Assembly: GCA_051746665.1 (NCBI GenBank)
Contig: JBNJFG010000001.1
Coordinates: forward strand, 14,685-78,684
Source of the DNA: Halanaerobium sp051746665
GTDB taxonomy: Bacteria > Bacillota > Halanaerobiia > Halanaerobiales > Halanaerobiaceae
Direction of reading: 5' to 3'
DNA length: 64,000 nt
Below are positions 41,649 through 50,346 of this stretch, in pieces. The notes below the pieces were generated by a model. It was given only the letters and a program-made list of their open reading frames with translations. It was not told the origin of the DNA and made no database searches. Numbering within the stretch: the stretch's first letter is position 1; every line of letters starts with the position of its first letter. A program made the position numbers and the translations under genes.

Positions 41649-41834
41649 AAATTTGTGTCAAGTATTTTGTTTAAATTTACCGTTTATTATTGAAAAAATA
41701 GCAAATAAGGTTGTTAATAAAATCAGATAATTCCTCAAAAAAAGAGTGCTGTTTTAAATAGTCTAAGATTATGGTACAATAAAGATATAATTATATTAAT
41801 TGATTTTAATTTAAAGAAAGGTATTGGTGAAATA

Positions 41835-42299
41835 ATGAGAAGTAGTGATATTGATACAACAGGAATTGAAGAAGCTCCAGAGAATGTAGAGTTCAATGAA
41901 GGTGATAAAGTTAATATTCTGGTTTACAAATTTACTGATTTAGGAGCATCAGTAATTATTGATGATAAATATTTCGGTTTAGTTTACGAAAATGATATTT
42001 ATAAAGATATAACTATTGGAGATACACTTGATGGGTATATTAAAAAAATCAGAGAAGATAATAAAATTGATGTTAGTTTGCGTAAAATTGGTTATGGTAG
42101 GATAGAAGATGCCAAGGAAAAAATCCTTGCTAAACTCAAAGAAAAGGGTGGATCTTTACCATTAAATGATGATAGTTCACCAGGACAAATAAAGAAATCT
42201 TTACAAATTAGTAAGGGTAGTTTTAAAAAGGCCATTGGTGGTTTATATAAGGAAAAAATTATAAATATAACTTCTAAGGGCATTAGATTAAAAAAATAA
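41835..42299 (+). CDS. Short S1-domain/winged-helix RNA-binding protein (C-terminal half of CvfB type)
   Basis: CvfB/YitL proteins bind RNA with three S1 domains and a winged helix and affect virulence or translation in Firmicutes. This 154-residue chain has only one S1-like domain (about residues 22-85, with VNILVYKFTDLGASVIIDDK and IGDTLDGYIKKIREDNKID) and the C-terminal winged-helix part (GQIKKSLQISKGSFKKAIGG). It is therefore about half the usual length. The ATG has a weak GGTGA site, and the frame upstream gives no extra S1 domain, so it looks like a natural short form, not a truncated gene. Its function is inferred from homology only. Confidence 0.8.
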   Translation: MRSSDIDTTGIEEAPENVEFNEGDKVNILVYKFTDLGASVIIDDKYFGLVYENDIYKDITIGDTLDGYIKKIREDNKIDVSLRKIGYGRIEDAKEKILAKLKEKGGSLPLNDDSSPGQIKKSLQISKGSFKKAIGGLYKEKIINITSKGIRLKK

Positions 42300-42321
42300 T
42301 TAGAGAAAAGAGTTGTTAAAA

Positions 42322-43014
42322 GTGAAAAAAATAGCTTCTTTTTTTAAGTGCAGCAGCATTAAATTTATAATGATTAATTTAGCTATTTTTATTTTATTAA
42401 CTACTATTTCAACATCAGCTTTAGAAGTTATTTCTCTTCCGATTGAAAAAAATGAAGAAGATATTTATCAAATCGAAGCTGAAATTCCACTCATATTGGA
42501 TTTAGAACCAAAAAACATTCAGGATAAGTATAATAAGATGTTTAGAGATAATATTTTTAGTTTTATCGAATATACTATAGAAATGGCCAGACAAAGTCAG
42601 CATGATTTTGCAGAAGCTGATTTTCCTATACATGAATTTATTGCTAAAGTAGATTTTAATATAAAAAATGTTCAAGAAATTTTAAGTATAAAATTTAATT
42701 ATTATCAGTATACAGGTGGTGCTCATGGGAATCCCTATAGTTTGAGTTATAACATCGATCTTGAAACTGGAACAGAATTAGAGTTAATAGATTTTTTAAA
42801 TAGAAAAAATATAACTTTATTAGAAATAGAGAAAATAATAAGATCGGAAGTTGAAAATAATCCAGATAAATATTTTCAAGCGGATTATGGTTTTCAAAAT
42901 TTAGCAGATGATCAAAATTATTATATTGAAGATGGTGAGTTAATTGTATATTTTCAACCTTATGCAATAGCTCCATATTCAACTGGCATTCCAGAATTTA
43001 GAATTAAATATTGA
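42322..43014 (+). CDS. Exported DUF4163/DUF3298 domain protein (RsiV/PdaC-like)
   Basis: This is a secreted or membrane-anchored protein of the DUF3298 family. One hydrophobic segment (about residues 15-35) ends at TSALEV. The core motif YYQYTGGAHGNPYSLSYNID, with TGTELELIDFL, and the C-terminal FQPYAIAPYSTGIPEF are family hallmarks. Related domains occur in anti-sigma factor RsiV, which binds lysozyme, and in the deacetylase PdaC, but no catalytic or anti-sigma domain is present here. GTG 42322 is taken as start; TTG 42313 in the same frame is an alternative. Function unknown, probably at the envelope. Confidence 0.8.
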   Translation: MKKIASFFKCSSIKFIMINLAIFILLTTISTSALEVISLPIEKNEEDIYQIEAEIPLILDLEPKNIQDKYNKMFRDNIFSFIEYTIEMARQSQHDFAEADFPIHEFIAKVDFNIKNVQEILSIKFNYYQYTGGAHGNPYSLSYNIDLETGTELELIDFLNRKNITLLEIEKIIRSEVENNPDKYFQADYGFQNLADDQNYYIEDGELIVYFQPYAIAPYSTGIPEFRIKY

Positions 43015-43050
43015 TTTATTTAAATTTTATTTTTAAATTTATAATTATTG

Positions 43051-43082
43051 AGAGCAGCTGATTTTATGGCTGCTCTTTTATC
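43051..43082 (+). terminator. Intrinsic terminator after the DUF3298 gene
   Basis: AGAGCAGC and GCTGCTCT form a perfect 8-bp stem with a 10-base loop, followed by TTTATCTTTT. Confidence 0.85.
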
Positions 43083-43135
43083 TTTTATATCAAAAAAATC
43101 GATTTTATTTAGACTAAAAAATCATCTCCCTAAAC

Positions 43136-43192
43136 AAACATTTGTTTGATAAAAATAGATAGATGTGCTAAAATATATTTAAACAAGTGTTC
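43136..43192 (+). promoter_or_regulatory. SOS promoter with two LexA-like boxes before the Y-family polymerase gene
   Basis: TTGATA (43146-43151) and TAAAAT (43169-43174) are 17 bases apart. AAACATTTGTTT (43136-43147) overlaps the -35 box and AAACAAGTGTTC (43181-43192) lies just past the start of transcription. Both fit the Gram-positive LexA pattern of AAC, four bases and GTT. Two operators flanking one promoter suggest tight repression. Confidence 0.7.
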
Positions 43193-43216
43193 GTTTAAAT
43201 TTTAGGGGGGATTTTT

Positions 43217-44473
43217 ATGCATCCCGATTATAGTGATGCACCATCAGATCAAATATTGTGTGTTGATATGAAATCATTTTATGCCAGTATAGAATTAGTT
43301 AGAAGAAAAATCCATCCATTGAAAGGATTTTTAGCGGTAATTGGTGATAAAAATAGAAAAGGATCAGTTGTTCTCGCAGCTTCGGCTGCTTTAAAGAAAA
43401 AATATGGGATAAAAACTGCTGATAGACTATTTCAAATTCCTGATCAAGATGAAATTATATTGGCAGAAGCAAATATGGAACTTTATCTTGATATTTCAAT
43501 GAAAATTACCGAAATTTTCAATTCTTATTTACCTCTAGAAGCCATACATATTTATTCAATAGATGAAGCCTGGTTAAAACTAAATGGAAGTCAAAAAAAA
43601 TATGGCAATTCATTTGAAGCAGCAATAAAGATAAAAAAAGAAATATGGGAAAAATATAAAATACCATGCAGTATGGGAATTGGTCCTAATATGTTTATGG
43701 CTAAAGTGGCCATGGACAATGAAGGTAAAAAAACAGGACTCTGCAGCTGGGATTATAGTGATATTCCTGATAAATTATGGCCCCTTAAACTTTCAGATTG
43801 TTGGGGGATTGGCAGTCGGACTAAAAAAAAGCTAAATAAAATTGGAGTTTATACAGTTGGGGAACTAGCTCATCTACCTTTGAAATATTTAGAAAATAAG
43901 TTTGGTATTATTGGCAATCAACTTTACTATCATGCCTGGGGCATAGATTATTCTGAATTAGAAGGACACTTTAATGATCCTAAAAAAGCAGTTGGACGTG
44001 GAATCACTTTATACAGTGATTATAGAGAAATTGAAGCTATCAAAACAGTAATATTTAACTTGGCAGAAGAAGTTGGCAAAAGAGTTCGAAAAAACAATTT
44101 AAAGGGTAGAACTGTTTCACTGTCACTTGGCTATTCTAAAGAAGAAATAAAAAAAGGGTTTTCCAGACAACTTAGCCTGGAAAAAGAAACTGATATGACA
44201 AAAGATATTTTTCAGACTGCTGTAGTAATCTTAAATAAACATTATAAAGGAGAAAAAGTAAGAAAAATAAGTCTTTATCTTGCAAACTTTATAGAATCTA
44301 ATTATCTACAGCTGAATTTATTTAAAAATGATTTGAAAAGATCAGAAATTAATCAAATTAGAGATCAGCTGGCTCAAAAAATGGGCAGAGATGTACTGTA
44401 CTATGCGCGTAATTTAGAAAAAGGAAATATTAAAGATAGGATTGAAAATACAATCGGTGGACATAAAAAATAG
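43217..44473 (+). CDS. Y-family DNA polymerase, UmuC/UvrX-like (translesion synthesis)
   Basis: This polymerase copies damaged DNA with low fidelity. Conserved features are ILCVDMKSFYASIE (metal Asp and steric-gate Tyr/Phe region), IHIYSIDEAWLKL (catalytic Asp-Glu), MGIGPNMFMAKVAMDNEGKK and the DNA-binding hairpin part CWGIGSRTKKKLNKIGVYTV. The little-finger domain ends at about residue 400. YSIDEAW and the lack of a C-terminal clamp motif match the UvrX/YqjW group, not DinB. The ATG follows AGGGGGG. Two LexA-like boxes upstream point to SOS control. The stop lies directly against the stop of the convergent YolD-like gene. Confidence 0.9.
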   Translation: MHPDYSDAPSDQILCVDMKSFYASIELVRRKIHPLKGFLAVIGDKNRKGSVVLAASAALKKKYGIKTADRLFQIPDQDEIILAEANMELYLDISMKITEIFNSYLPLEAIHIYSIDEAWLKLNGSQKKYGNSFEAAIKIKKEIWEKYKIPCSMGIGPNMFMAKVAMDNEGKKTGLCSWDYSDIPDKLWPLKLSDCWGIGSRTKKKLNKIGVYTVGELAHLPLKYLENKFGIIGNQLYYHAWGIDYSELEGHFNDPKKAVGRGITLYSDYREIEAIKTVIFNLAEEVGKRVRKNNLKGRTVSLSLGYSKEEIKKGFSRQLSLEKETDMTKDIFQTAVVILNKHYKGEKVRKISLYLANFIESNYLQLNLFKNDLKRSEINQIRDQLAQKMGRDVLYYARNLEKGNIKDRIENTIGGHKK

Positions 44474-44812
44474 TTAAATGGAAATTTCTATAATTTGCTC
44501 AAAAGAAAATTTTTTGATCTGATTATTATTTTTTTTTATTTTAATTTCTTCTTTATAATCATCAATTTCAAAGATTGTCCCTTTTATTTCTTTGATTTTT
44601 TTGTTTTCATAAAAAATAAGCTTTAGATTCAAATTTTTATTTACAGCTTTTTTAATCTTTAAATTAAAATCTTCCAGCTGCTGTTGATCAAGTTCTGGCT
44701 TTTCTAGATCCTGTTCTTTTAATTTCAATTCTTTTAATCTTCTTTGGTGCTCAACCAGCATTAAAGAATTCCATTTTTTATTACCTCGATCTTTGAAGTT
44801 CATATTTTTCAC
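44474..44812 (-). CDS. YolD-like protein
   Basis: YolD-like proteins are small partners of UmuC/UvrX-type polymerases in Bacilli and have been proposed to act like UmuD. The 112-residue chain shows the family start DRGNKKWNSLMLVEHQRRL, a charged helical middle, and a C-terminal small beta domain with GTIFEIDDYKEEIKI and FSFEQIIEIS. In Bacilli the gene normally precedes the polymerase gene in one operon; here it is convergent and the two stop codons touch (44473/44474). It has its own promoter with a LexA-like box, so both may be induced together. Confidence 0.82.
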   Translation of the reverse strand: MKNMNFKDRGNKKWNSLMLVEHQRRLKELKLKEQDLEKPELDQQQLEDFNLKIKKAVNKNLNLKLIFYENKKIKEIKGTIFEIDDYKEEIKIKKNNNQIKKFSFEQIIEISI

Positions 44813-44875
44813 TCCTAAGTAAAATTTAAAATTTTTCAGTTTAATTAATAATTTAACTAGCTGATGACATCTATA

Positions 44876-44904
44876 ATTTTAGCATACATATGTTTGTAAA
44901 GCAA
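44876..44904 (-). promoter_or_regulatory. Promoter with LexA-like box before the YolD-like gene
   Basis: On the minus strand TTGCTT and TAAAAT are 17 bases apart. The spacer contains AAACATATGTAT (plus-strand 44884-44895), which fits the AAC-four bases-GT pattern seen at the polymerase promoter and keeps the ATAT core of the LexA box. Confidence 0.6.
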
Positions 44905-45068
44905 TAACTAATTTTAAATTTAACGCCAATTTTCTTTAAATTTAGAATTAGAATATATTATGATATAATAATTTTAAGCAAACGATTATTTACAAATATG
45001 AATTTGTGTATAAATTTAGATTTATCATAAAAATAATTTTTAAAAAAGCAATACGAGGAGGAAACATA

Positions 45069-46040
45069 ATGAAAATTTTAGTTACAGGTGGTGCTGGTTT
45101 TATTGGCAGCAACTTTATTCATTATCAACTGGAAAATTATGATGATCAGATTATCAATGTTGATAAATTAAGTTATGCCGGGAATCTTGATAACTTAAAA
45201 GATATAGAGGCTAATCCTAATTATGAATTTCAACAGCTTGATATCTGTAATAAGGAAAAAATTGATCAGATAATGCACCAGGGGATAGATTATATAGTTA
45301 ACTTTGCGGCTGAATCTCATGTTGACAGGAGCATAGAAGACCCTTCAGTTTTTGTCAAAACTAATATTGAAGGTACCCAGAATTTGCTTGATCTGGCTCT
45401 AAAATTTGGGGTTAAAAAATTTATACAAATTTCTACAGATGAAGTTTATGGCAGCTTGGGTAAAAATGGTAAGTTCAGTGAAAAAAGCTGTTTAAATCCC
45501 TCAAATCCATATGCAGCTTCAAAGGCGTCAGCAGATTTATTAGTAAAATCTTATTTTAAAACTTATGATCTGCCAATTAATATTACCCGCTGCTCAAACA
45601 ATTTTGGCCCCTATCAATATCCTGAAAAACTAATTCCTCTTTTTATTATCAATGCACTTCATAACGAAAAATTACCAGTTTATGGTGATGGCTGTAATAT
45701 CAGAGACTGGATTTATGTTAAAGATCACTGTAAAGCGGTGGATTTAGTAATGCGCAAAGGTGAAGATGGAGAAATTTATAATATTGGGGCCGATAATGAA
45801 AAAACTAATTTAGAAATAACTGGGCAAATTCTTTCTCTGCTTTCTAAAACGGAATTGTTAATTAAGCATGTAAAAGATCGTAAGGGTCATGATTATCGGT
45901 ATGCAGTTGACAGTAGTAAAATAAAAAAAAGATTGGGATGGGAAGTTGAATATGATTTTGAAAATGCAATGAGAAAAACTTTGAACTGGTATCTTGATCA
46001 TAAAAAATGGTGGCAAAAAATAATTAATGATGAAGAATAG
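45069..46040 (+). CDS. rmlB: dTDP-glucose 4,6-dehydratase
   Basis: This NAD-dependent enzyme converts dTDP-glucose to dTDP-4-keto-6-deoxyglucose, the branch point for deoxy- and amino-sugars. The Rossmann motif VTGGAGFIGSNF starts the protein. AAESHVDRSIEDPSVFVKTN, the STDEVYGSLG region (catalytic Asp-Glu equivalents) and YAASKASADLLV (catalytic Tyr-Lys) follow. The ATG at 45069 has GAGGAGG 7 bases upstream and gives the normal N-terminus; the upstream in-frame extension is rejected. rmlA, rmlC and rmlD are not adjacent. The WecE-type transaminase 1 kb downstream would use its product. Confidence 0.93.
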   Translation: MKILVTGGAGFIGSNFIHYQLENYDDQIINVDKLSYAGNLDNLKDIEANPNYEFQQLDICNKEKIDQIMHQGIDYIVNFAAESHVDRSIEDPSVFVKTNIEGTQNLLDLALKFGVKKFIQISTDEVYGSLGKNGKFSEKSCLNPSNPYAASKASADLLVKSYFKTYDLPINITRCSNNFGPYQYPEKLIPLFIINALHNEKLPVYGDGCNIRDWIYVKDHCKAVDLVMRKGEDGEIYNIGADNEKTNLEITGQILSLLSKTELLIKHVKDRKGHDYRYAVDSSKIKKRLGWEVEYDFENAMRKTLNWYLDHKKWWQKIINDEE

Positions 46041-46179
46041 ATTAACTTGATCTATAATATTCGTTTTTGACGATTAACTCTTGTTATTTGATCTGATTAA
46101 TAATATAATTAATTAAGAACATTAGTTAAAAAACAATATTTTCTAAATTATATTATATATATTATGAAAGGGTGTATTT

Positions 46180-47070
46180 ATGCATATTGAAAGTCTTAAG
46201 TATTTTCAACAAATAGCAAAGTTAAAAAGTATATCTAAGGTGGCAAATAATTCTCATATATCTCAGCCAGCTTTAAGCCAGCAAATACAAAAACTTGAAG
46301 ATTCATTGGGTAAAAAATTATTTATTCGCAGCAATCGCGGGGTTAAATTAACAGAATCTGGTAAAATAGTGCTGAAATATGCAGATAATATAATTAGAAC
46401 TCATACTAAAATGCTTTCTGATTTAAATGATCAAGAGAGTAAGGAAATAAAAATAGAAGGTGAGCATACAATTGCAACATACTGTCTTCCTTGTGCTATT
46501 TTAAATATGAATTTTAAATTTCCGAACCATAAATATAATCTTGTATCAGCATCTTCAGATGAAATTGAGCAGGATGTTTTAAGCGATATCTGTGAAGTTG
46601 GTTTTACAACTAGACCTTCTAGAGCAGAAAATTTGATTTCTGAGAAGGTAATTAATGAGAAAGTAGTGGTGATTTCTCCGCCTGCTTTTGATTTGCCGGA
46701 AAAAGTTAAATTAGAAGAAATTATAGACCATAAATTTGTAATTTTAAAAGAAGACTGTATAATTAAGGAAAATTTTAAAAATTCTCTTGAAGATTTAGGA
46801 CTTGATTTTTCAGAGATGGAGGTTATATCGCGTCTGGATTCTACTGAAGCTATTAAAACTTTAGTAAGAAAAGGTTATGGGATTGCCTTTGTTCCTTATA
46901 ATGCAGTTAGAGACGAATTTAGTGCTAATGAAATTAAGGTATCAAGAATTACAGATTATGACTTAGATTATGATATCTATATGATTAATAAAAAAGCAAA
47001 ATTTCTATCAGATGAGGTAAAAGAATTTATAGCTAACTTTAAAAAATTAGGGAAGCATATTTGTTATTAG
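46180..47070 (+). CDS. LysR-family transcriptional regulator
   Basis: The N-terminal helix-turn-helix is typical (HIESLKYFQQIAKLKSISKV, then SHISQPALSQQIQKLEDSLG). It is followed by a LysR effector-binding domain at about residues 90-290 with the VRKGYGIAFVPY segment. The gene lies 18 bases before wecE in the same direction, which is unusual because LysR genes are often divergent from their targets. It may therefore control its own operon of transaminase, glycosyltransferase, ATP-grasp enzyme and ABC transporter. The effector is unknown. Confidence 0.9.
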   Translation: MHIESLKYFQQIAKLKSISKVANNSHISQPALSQQIQKLEDSLGKKLFIRSNRGVKLTESGKIVLKYADNIIRTHTKMLSDLNDQESKEIKIEGEHTIATYCLPCAILNMNFKFPNHKYNLVSASSDEIEQDVLSDICEVGFTTRPSRAENLISEKVINEKVVVISPPAFDLPEKVKLEEIIDHKFVILKEDCIIKENFKNSLEDLGLDFSEMEVISRLDSTEAIKTLVRKGYGIAFVPYNAVRDEFSANEIKVSRITDYDLDYDIYMINKKAKFLSDEVKEFIANFKKLGKHICY

Positions 47071-47088
47071 AGAACGGAGCAATTTTTT

Positions 47089-48252
47089 ATGCGAAAAATA
47101 GATTTTCATAAAGTTTATTTAAATGGAAAAGAAAAAAATTATATACAAGATGCCTTAAATAGAGGTAGTATTAGTGGTGATGGGTTTTACACTAAAAAGG
47201 TGAGTAAATTTTTAGAAGAAAAATTTGATTTAACTAAAGTTTTGATGACTACTTCAGCTACTCATGCTTTAGAAATGGCTGCACAATTAATCGGCTTAAA
47301 AGCAGGTGATGAGGTTATCATGCCTTCTTTTAGTTTTAGCTCAACCGCAAATGCTGTAATAAAAACAGGTGCCAGACCAGTTTTTGCAGAAGTTAAACTC
47401 AATAGTTTTAATTTAGATCCGGCTGATTTTAAATCTAAAATAACTGCCAGGACTAAAGCTGTTATAGCTGTCCATTATGCTGGTGTTAGCTGTGAAATGA
47501 AAGAAATAAAAAAAATAGCTAAAAAAAACAATATATATATAATTGAGGATGCTGCTCATGCGGTTAATAGTTTTTATCAGGGAAAGGCAGCAGGCTCTAT
47601 GGGTGATTTTGGATGTTACAGCTTTCACGGCAGCAAAAATTTTGTCAGTGGTGAAGGTGGAGCTTTAATTATTAATTCAGATCAAAAAAAATTGATAGAG
47701 AAAGCAGAAATCATCAGAGAAAAAGGAACAAATCGTTCCAGCTTTTTAAGAGGAGAAATTAACAAATATAACTGGGTTGGAGAGGGATCGAGCTATCTTC
47801 CTTCTGATATTTTAATGGCTCTTTTGTTAGCTCAATTGGAACAAATTGATTATATAACAAAACAAAGGAAGCAAATTTTTGAATTTTATAATCAGCATTT
47901 AAAAGAATTTTTAGTTGAAAATTTTTTAGAAATAATTCCTCAAATACCAGAGGATCGGAAGAGTAACTATCATTTATATTATTTGAAATTCAAAAATCAA
48001 AAAATAAGAGATTTTATTCTAAATAAGCTCAGAAAAAAAGGAATAGAAGCTGCTTTTCATTTTCAACCATTACATGCTTCACCAATGGGTAAAAAAATTG
48101 GTTATCAAACTAAAGACCTGAAGCTTACAAATCAGATAGCAGCTGCTATGTTAAGATTACCTATTTATCCAGATCTATCTTCAGCAGATTTAAGATATAT
48201 TATTACAGAACTAAAGCATATATTTTCAGAAATAAAGCAGGTGGGTGTTTAA
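47089..48252 (+). CDS. wecE: dTDP-4-amino-4,6-dideoxygalactose transaminase, WecE/RffA type (DegT/DnrJ/EryC1 family)
   Basis: This PLP enzyme aminates dTDP-4-keto-6-deoxyglucose at C4 to give dTDP-Fuc4N. By eye it follows E. coli WecE closely: GDEVIMPSFSFSSTANAV, VHYAGVSCEMKEI, the PLP-lysine region SFHGSKNFVSGEGGALI and the very specific EIIREKGTNRSSFLRGE, with YNWVGEGSSYLPSD after it. The 387-residue length matches. Its substrate would come from RmlB, encoded 1 kb upstream. The acetyltransferase WecD that normally follows is missing. It lies 18 bases after the LysR gene and 3 bases before a GT2 gene. Confidence 0.9.
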   Translation: MRKIDFHKVYLNGKEKNYIQDALNRGSISGDGFYTKKVSKFLEEKFDLTKVLMTTSATHALEMAAQLIGLKAGDEVIMPSFSFSSTANAVIKTGARPVFAEVKLNSFNLDPADFKSKITARTKAVIAVHYAGVSCEMKEIKKIAKKNNIYIIEDAAHAVNSFYQGKAAGSMGDFGCYSFHGSKNFVSGEGGALIINSDQKKLIEKAEIIREKGTNRSSFLRGEINKYNWVGEGSSYLPSDILMALLLAQLEQIDYITKQRKQIFEFYNQHLKEFLVENFLEIIPQIPEDRKSNYHLYYLKFKNQKIRDFILNKLRKKGIEAAFHFQPLHASPMGKKIGYQTKDLKLTNQIAAAMLRLPIYPDLSSADLRYIITELKHIFSEIKQVGV

Positions 48253-48255
48253 GTA

Positions 48256-49002
48256 ATGGCTGATTTGATTTCTATTGTAGTTCCAGTTTATAATGGTGAA
48301 AATTCTTTAGATGAGCTTTATTCAGCCATAAAAAAAACAGCTGCAGATAATAGTTTTGATTTTGAATTGATTTTAGTTGATGATAACAGTCCAGATCAAA
48401 GTTATCAAAAAATATTAGAACTTCATAATTATGATAGCAGAGTTAAAGGCATTCGTCTGGCAAAAAATTTTGGCCAGCAGAATGCTATTTTTTGCGGCTT
48501 TAATTATTCTGCAGGAGACTATATAATTACAATGGATGATGATTTACAGCATAGACCAGAAGATATAGCTCTTCTTTATCAAAAAATTAAAGAAGACTAT
48601 GATGTTGTTTATGCAATTCCAGAAACGAGAGAATATAAATTTTATAGAAGCTTAGGATCAAAATTAACTAACTGGTTGTTTGATTTAATAACTCCAAAGT
48701 CCGCAAAAAAAAGAGTCAGCAGTTTTAGAATAATAAATAGAGAAACTCTGCATAAAATTAAGGCTTCTGAGAAATCATTTATTTATATTTCAGCAATAAT
48801 TCTCAAAAAGGGAGCTAAAATAGCAAATATTTATACAAAACAGCAGCAGAGGAAATATGGCCAGTCAAATTATAATTTTATTAAATTATTAAAATTATTT
48901 ATAAAGTTATATATATATTATGGCGAATTTTCTTTTTTAAAATACTTACGTTCTAATAAAGAACAGTATTTAATTAAAACTAGTACCTTTAATGATTATT
49001 AA
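48256..49002 (+). CDS. Family 2 glycosyltransferase, ArnC/DPM-like, without membrane anchor
   Basis: This enzyme probably transfers a sugar from a nucleotide donor to a lipid carrier such as undecaprenyl phosphate. The GT-A fold motifs are SIVVPVYNGENSL, ILVDDNSPDQS, NFGQQNAIFCGFNYS, and the metal motif ITMDDDLQHRPEDI. SSFRIINRETL and RKYGQSNY match ArnC/GtrB-type enzymes. It ends at 248 residues without the two C-terminal membrane helices usual in that group, so it must bind the membrane otherwise. It is tightly linked to wecE (3-base gap), which suggests that the amino sugar is the donor moiety. Confidence 0.85.
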   Translation: MADLISIVVPVYNGENSLDELYSAIKKTAADNSFDFELILVDDNSPDQSYQKILELHNYDSRVKGIRLAKNFGQQNAIFCGFNYSAGDYIITMDDDLQHRPEDIALLYQKIKEDYDVVYAIPETREYKFYRSLGSKLTNWLFDLITPKSAKKRVSSFRIINRETLHKIKASEKSFIYISAIILKKGAKIANIYTKQQQRKYGQSNYNFIKLLKLFIKLYIYYGEFSFLKYLRSNKEQYLIKTSTFNDY

Positions 49003-49080
49003 ATTTTTTTAGATAAAGCTAAAACTATTAATCAGCAAAGCAAATAAAATTATAATATTTTTTATAGAGAGGAATAAAAC

Positions 49081-50325
49081 ATGAGACTTTTGATTCTGGG
49101 GGGCGGCAGCAGTCAGCTCAGTTTAATAAAAAAAGCAAAAAAAATGGGTTATGAAACTGTAGTTTCTGATTATTATCCTGATGCTCCAGGAAAAAAAATA
49201 GCTGATTTTTCTTCTGAGAGCAGTACTTTTGAGATTAAGGCAAATATTGAAACTGCTAAAAAATATAAAATTGATGGAGTTTTAACTGCGGGAACAGATC
49301 AACCAGTGTATACTGCTGCTGTAGTTGCACAAAAATTAAATTTAAATCAATATATTTCTGTTGAAACAGCAAAAGCGGTAACTAATAAAGAAATAATGAA
49401 AAATAAATTTACAGTTGCAGAAATTCCTACAGTGAAATATAAAATAATTGATAAAAATTTTTCTGATCAAGAAATCAAAAACTTTAAAAGACCATTTGTG
49501 GTTAAACCACTTGACAGTCAGGGCCAACGAGGTGTTTTTAAATTAAATTCTATTGCTAAAATAAGAGAAAAATTTAACGAAGTTTTATCTTTTTCTAGAG
49601 AAAATAAAATTTTAGTTGAAGAATATTATAACTCTGATGAGATAACGGTTAGTGGCTGGGTAATAGATGGTAGAGCGAAAATTTTAACTGTAACAGATAG
49701 GTTGCGTTTTGAAGAAAAAATCCATATTGGTATTTGTTCTTCTCATTTATTTCCATCTAAATATTTAAAAAAATATAGTAGAAAAATTGAAAAATTGAGT
49801 CAGAAAATTGTTAATGAATTTAAAATAGAAAATGGACCAATTTATTTTCAATTTTTAATTGGAGAAGAGGGGATTAAAGTAAATGAGATAGCCTGCAGAA
49901 TAGGCGGAGCTTATGAGGGGGATTTCATGCCGGAGCTGACAGGTGTTGATATATTAGAAATGATGGTTAAATTATCAGCAGGAGAAGATATCGAAGAATC
50001 TTTATTTGATAATTATTCACTTAAAGAAAACGATAAATTTTTATCAGCACAACTTTTTTTTGCTGCTCCAGGTAAAGCAGTTAAAATTACAGATTGCTCA
50101 GAAATTTTAAGTTTAAAAGGTGTTTTAAAAGCAGATTTCAACTATAAAGTCGGAGAAAAAATTCCTAATATAGAAAATGCTACTACCAGAGCTGGATATT
50201 TTATAGTTACAGCAGCTGCTAAAAAGCAATTAAGAGATAGAGTTGCTTTAGTTTATGATAATTTAAAAATAATTAACAAAAAAGGAAAAAATTTAATTTT
50301 AAGAGAAATTGGAGAAAATTTTTAA
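49081..50325 (+). CDS. ATP-grasp family ligase of unknown substrate
   Basis: ATP-grasp enzymes join a carboxylate to an amine or thiol through an acyl phosphate. The 414-residue chain begins with a Rossmann-like pre-ATP-grasp domain (LLILGGGSSQLSLIKKAKKM). RPFVVKPLDSQGQRGVFKL, ILVEEYYNSDEITVSGWVID and VNEIACRIGGAYEGDFMPEL supply the ATP and Mg2+ sites. The last 80 residues form the small domain of carboxylase- or PurT-like ligases. In this operon it stands where WecD (the acetyltransferase) might be expected, so it may acylate the amino sugar with an amino acid. That role is inference. Confidence 0.82.
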   Translation: MRLLILGGGSSQLSLIKKAKKMGYETVVSDYYPDAPGKKIADFSSESSTFEIKANIETAKKYKIDGVLTAGTDQPVYTAAVVAQKLNLNQYISVETAKAVTNKEIMKNKFTVAEIPTVKYKIIDKNFSDQEIKNFKRPFVVKPLDSQGQRGVFKLNSIAKIREKFNEVLSFSRENKILVEEYYNSDEITVSGWVIDGRAKILTVTDRLRFEEKIHIGICSSHLFPSKYLKKYSRKIEKLSQKIVNEFKIENGPIYFQFLIGEEGIKVNEIACRIGGAYEGDFMPELTGVDILEMMVKLSAGEDIEESLFDNYSLKENDKFLSAQLFFAAPGKAVKITDCSEILSLKGVLKADFNYKVGEKIPNIENATTRAGYFIVTAAAKKQLRDRVALVYDNLKIINKKGKNLILREIGENF

Positions 50326-50346
50326 AGATAAGCCAGGAGTGTAATT

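Noticed and set aside
45006..45068. N-terminal extension of RmlB
   Set aside because: GAGGAGG directly before ATG 45069 and the Rossmann motif beginning right after it show the true start. The upstream codons are AT-rich leader sequence.
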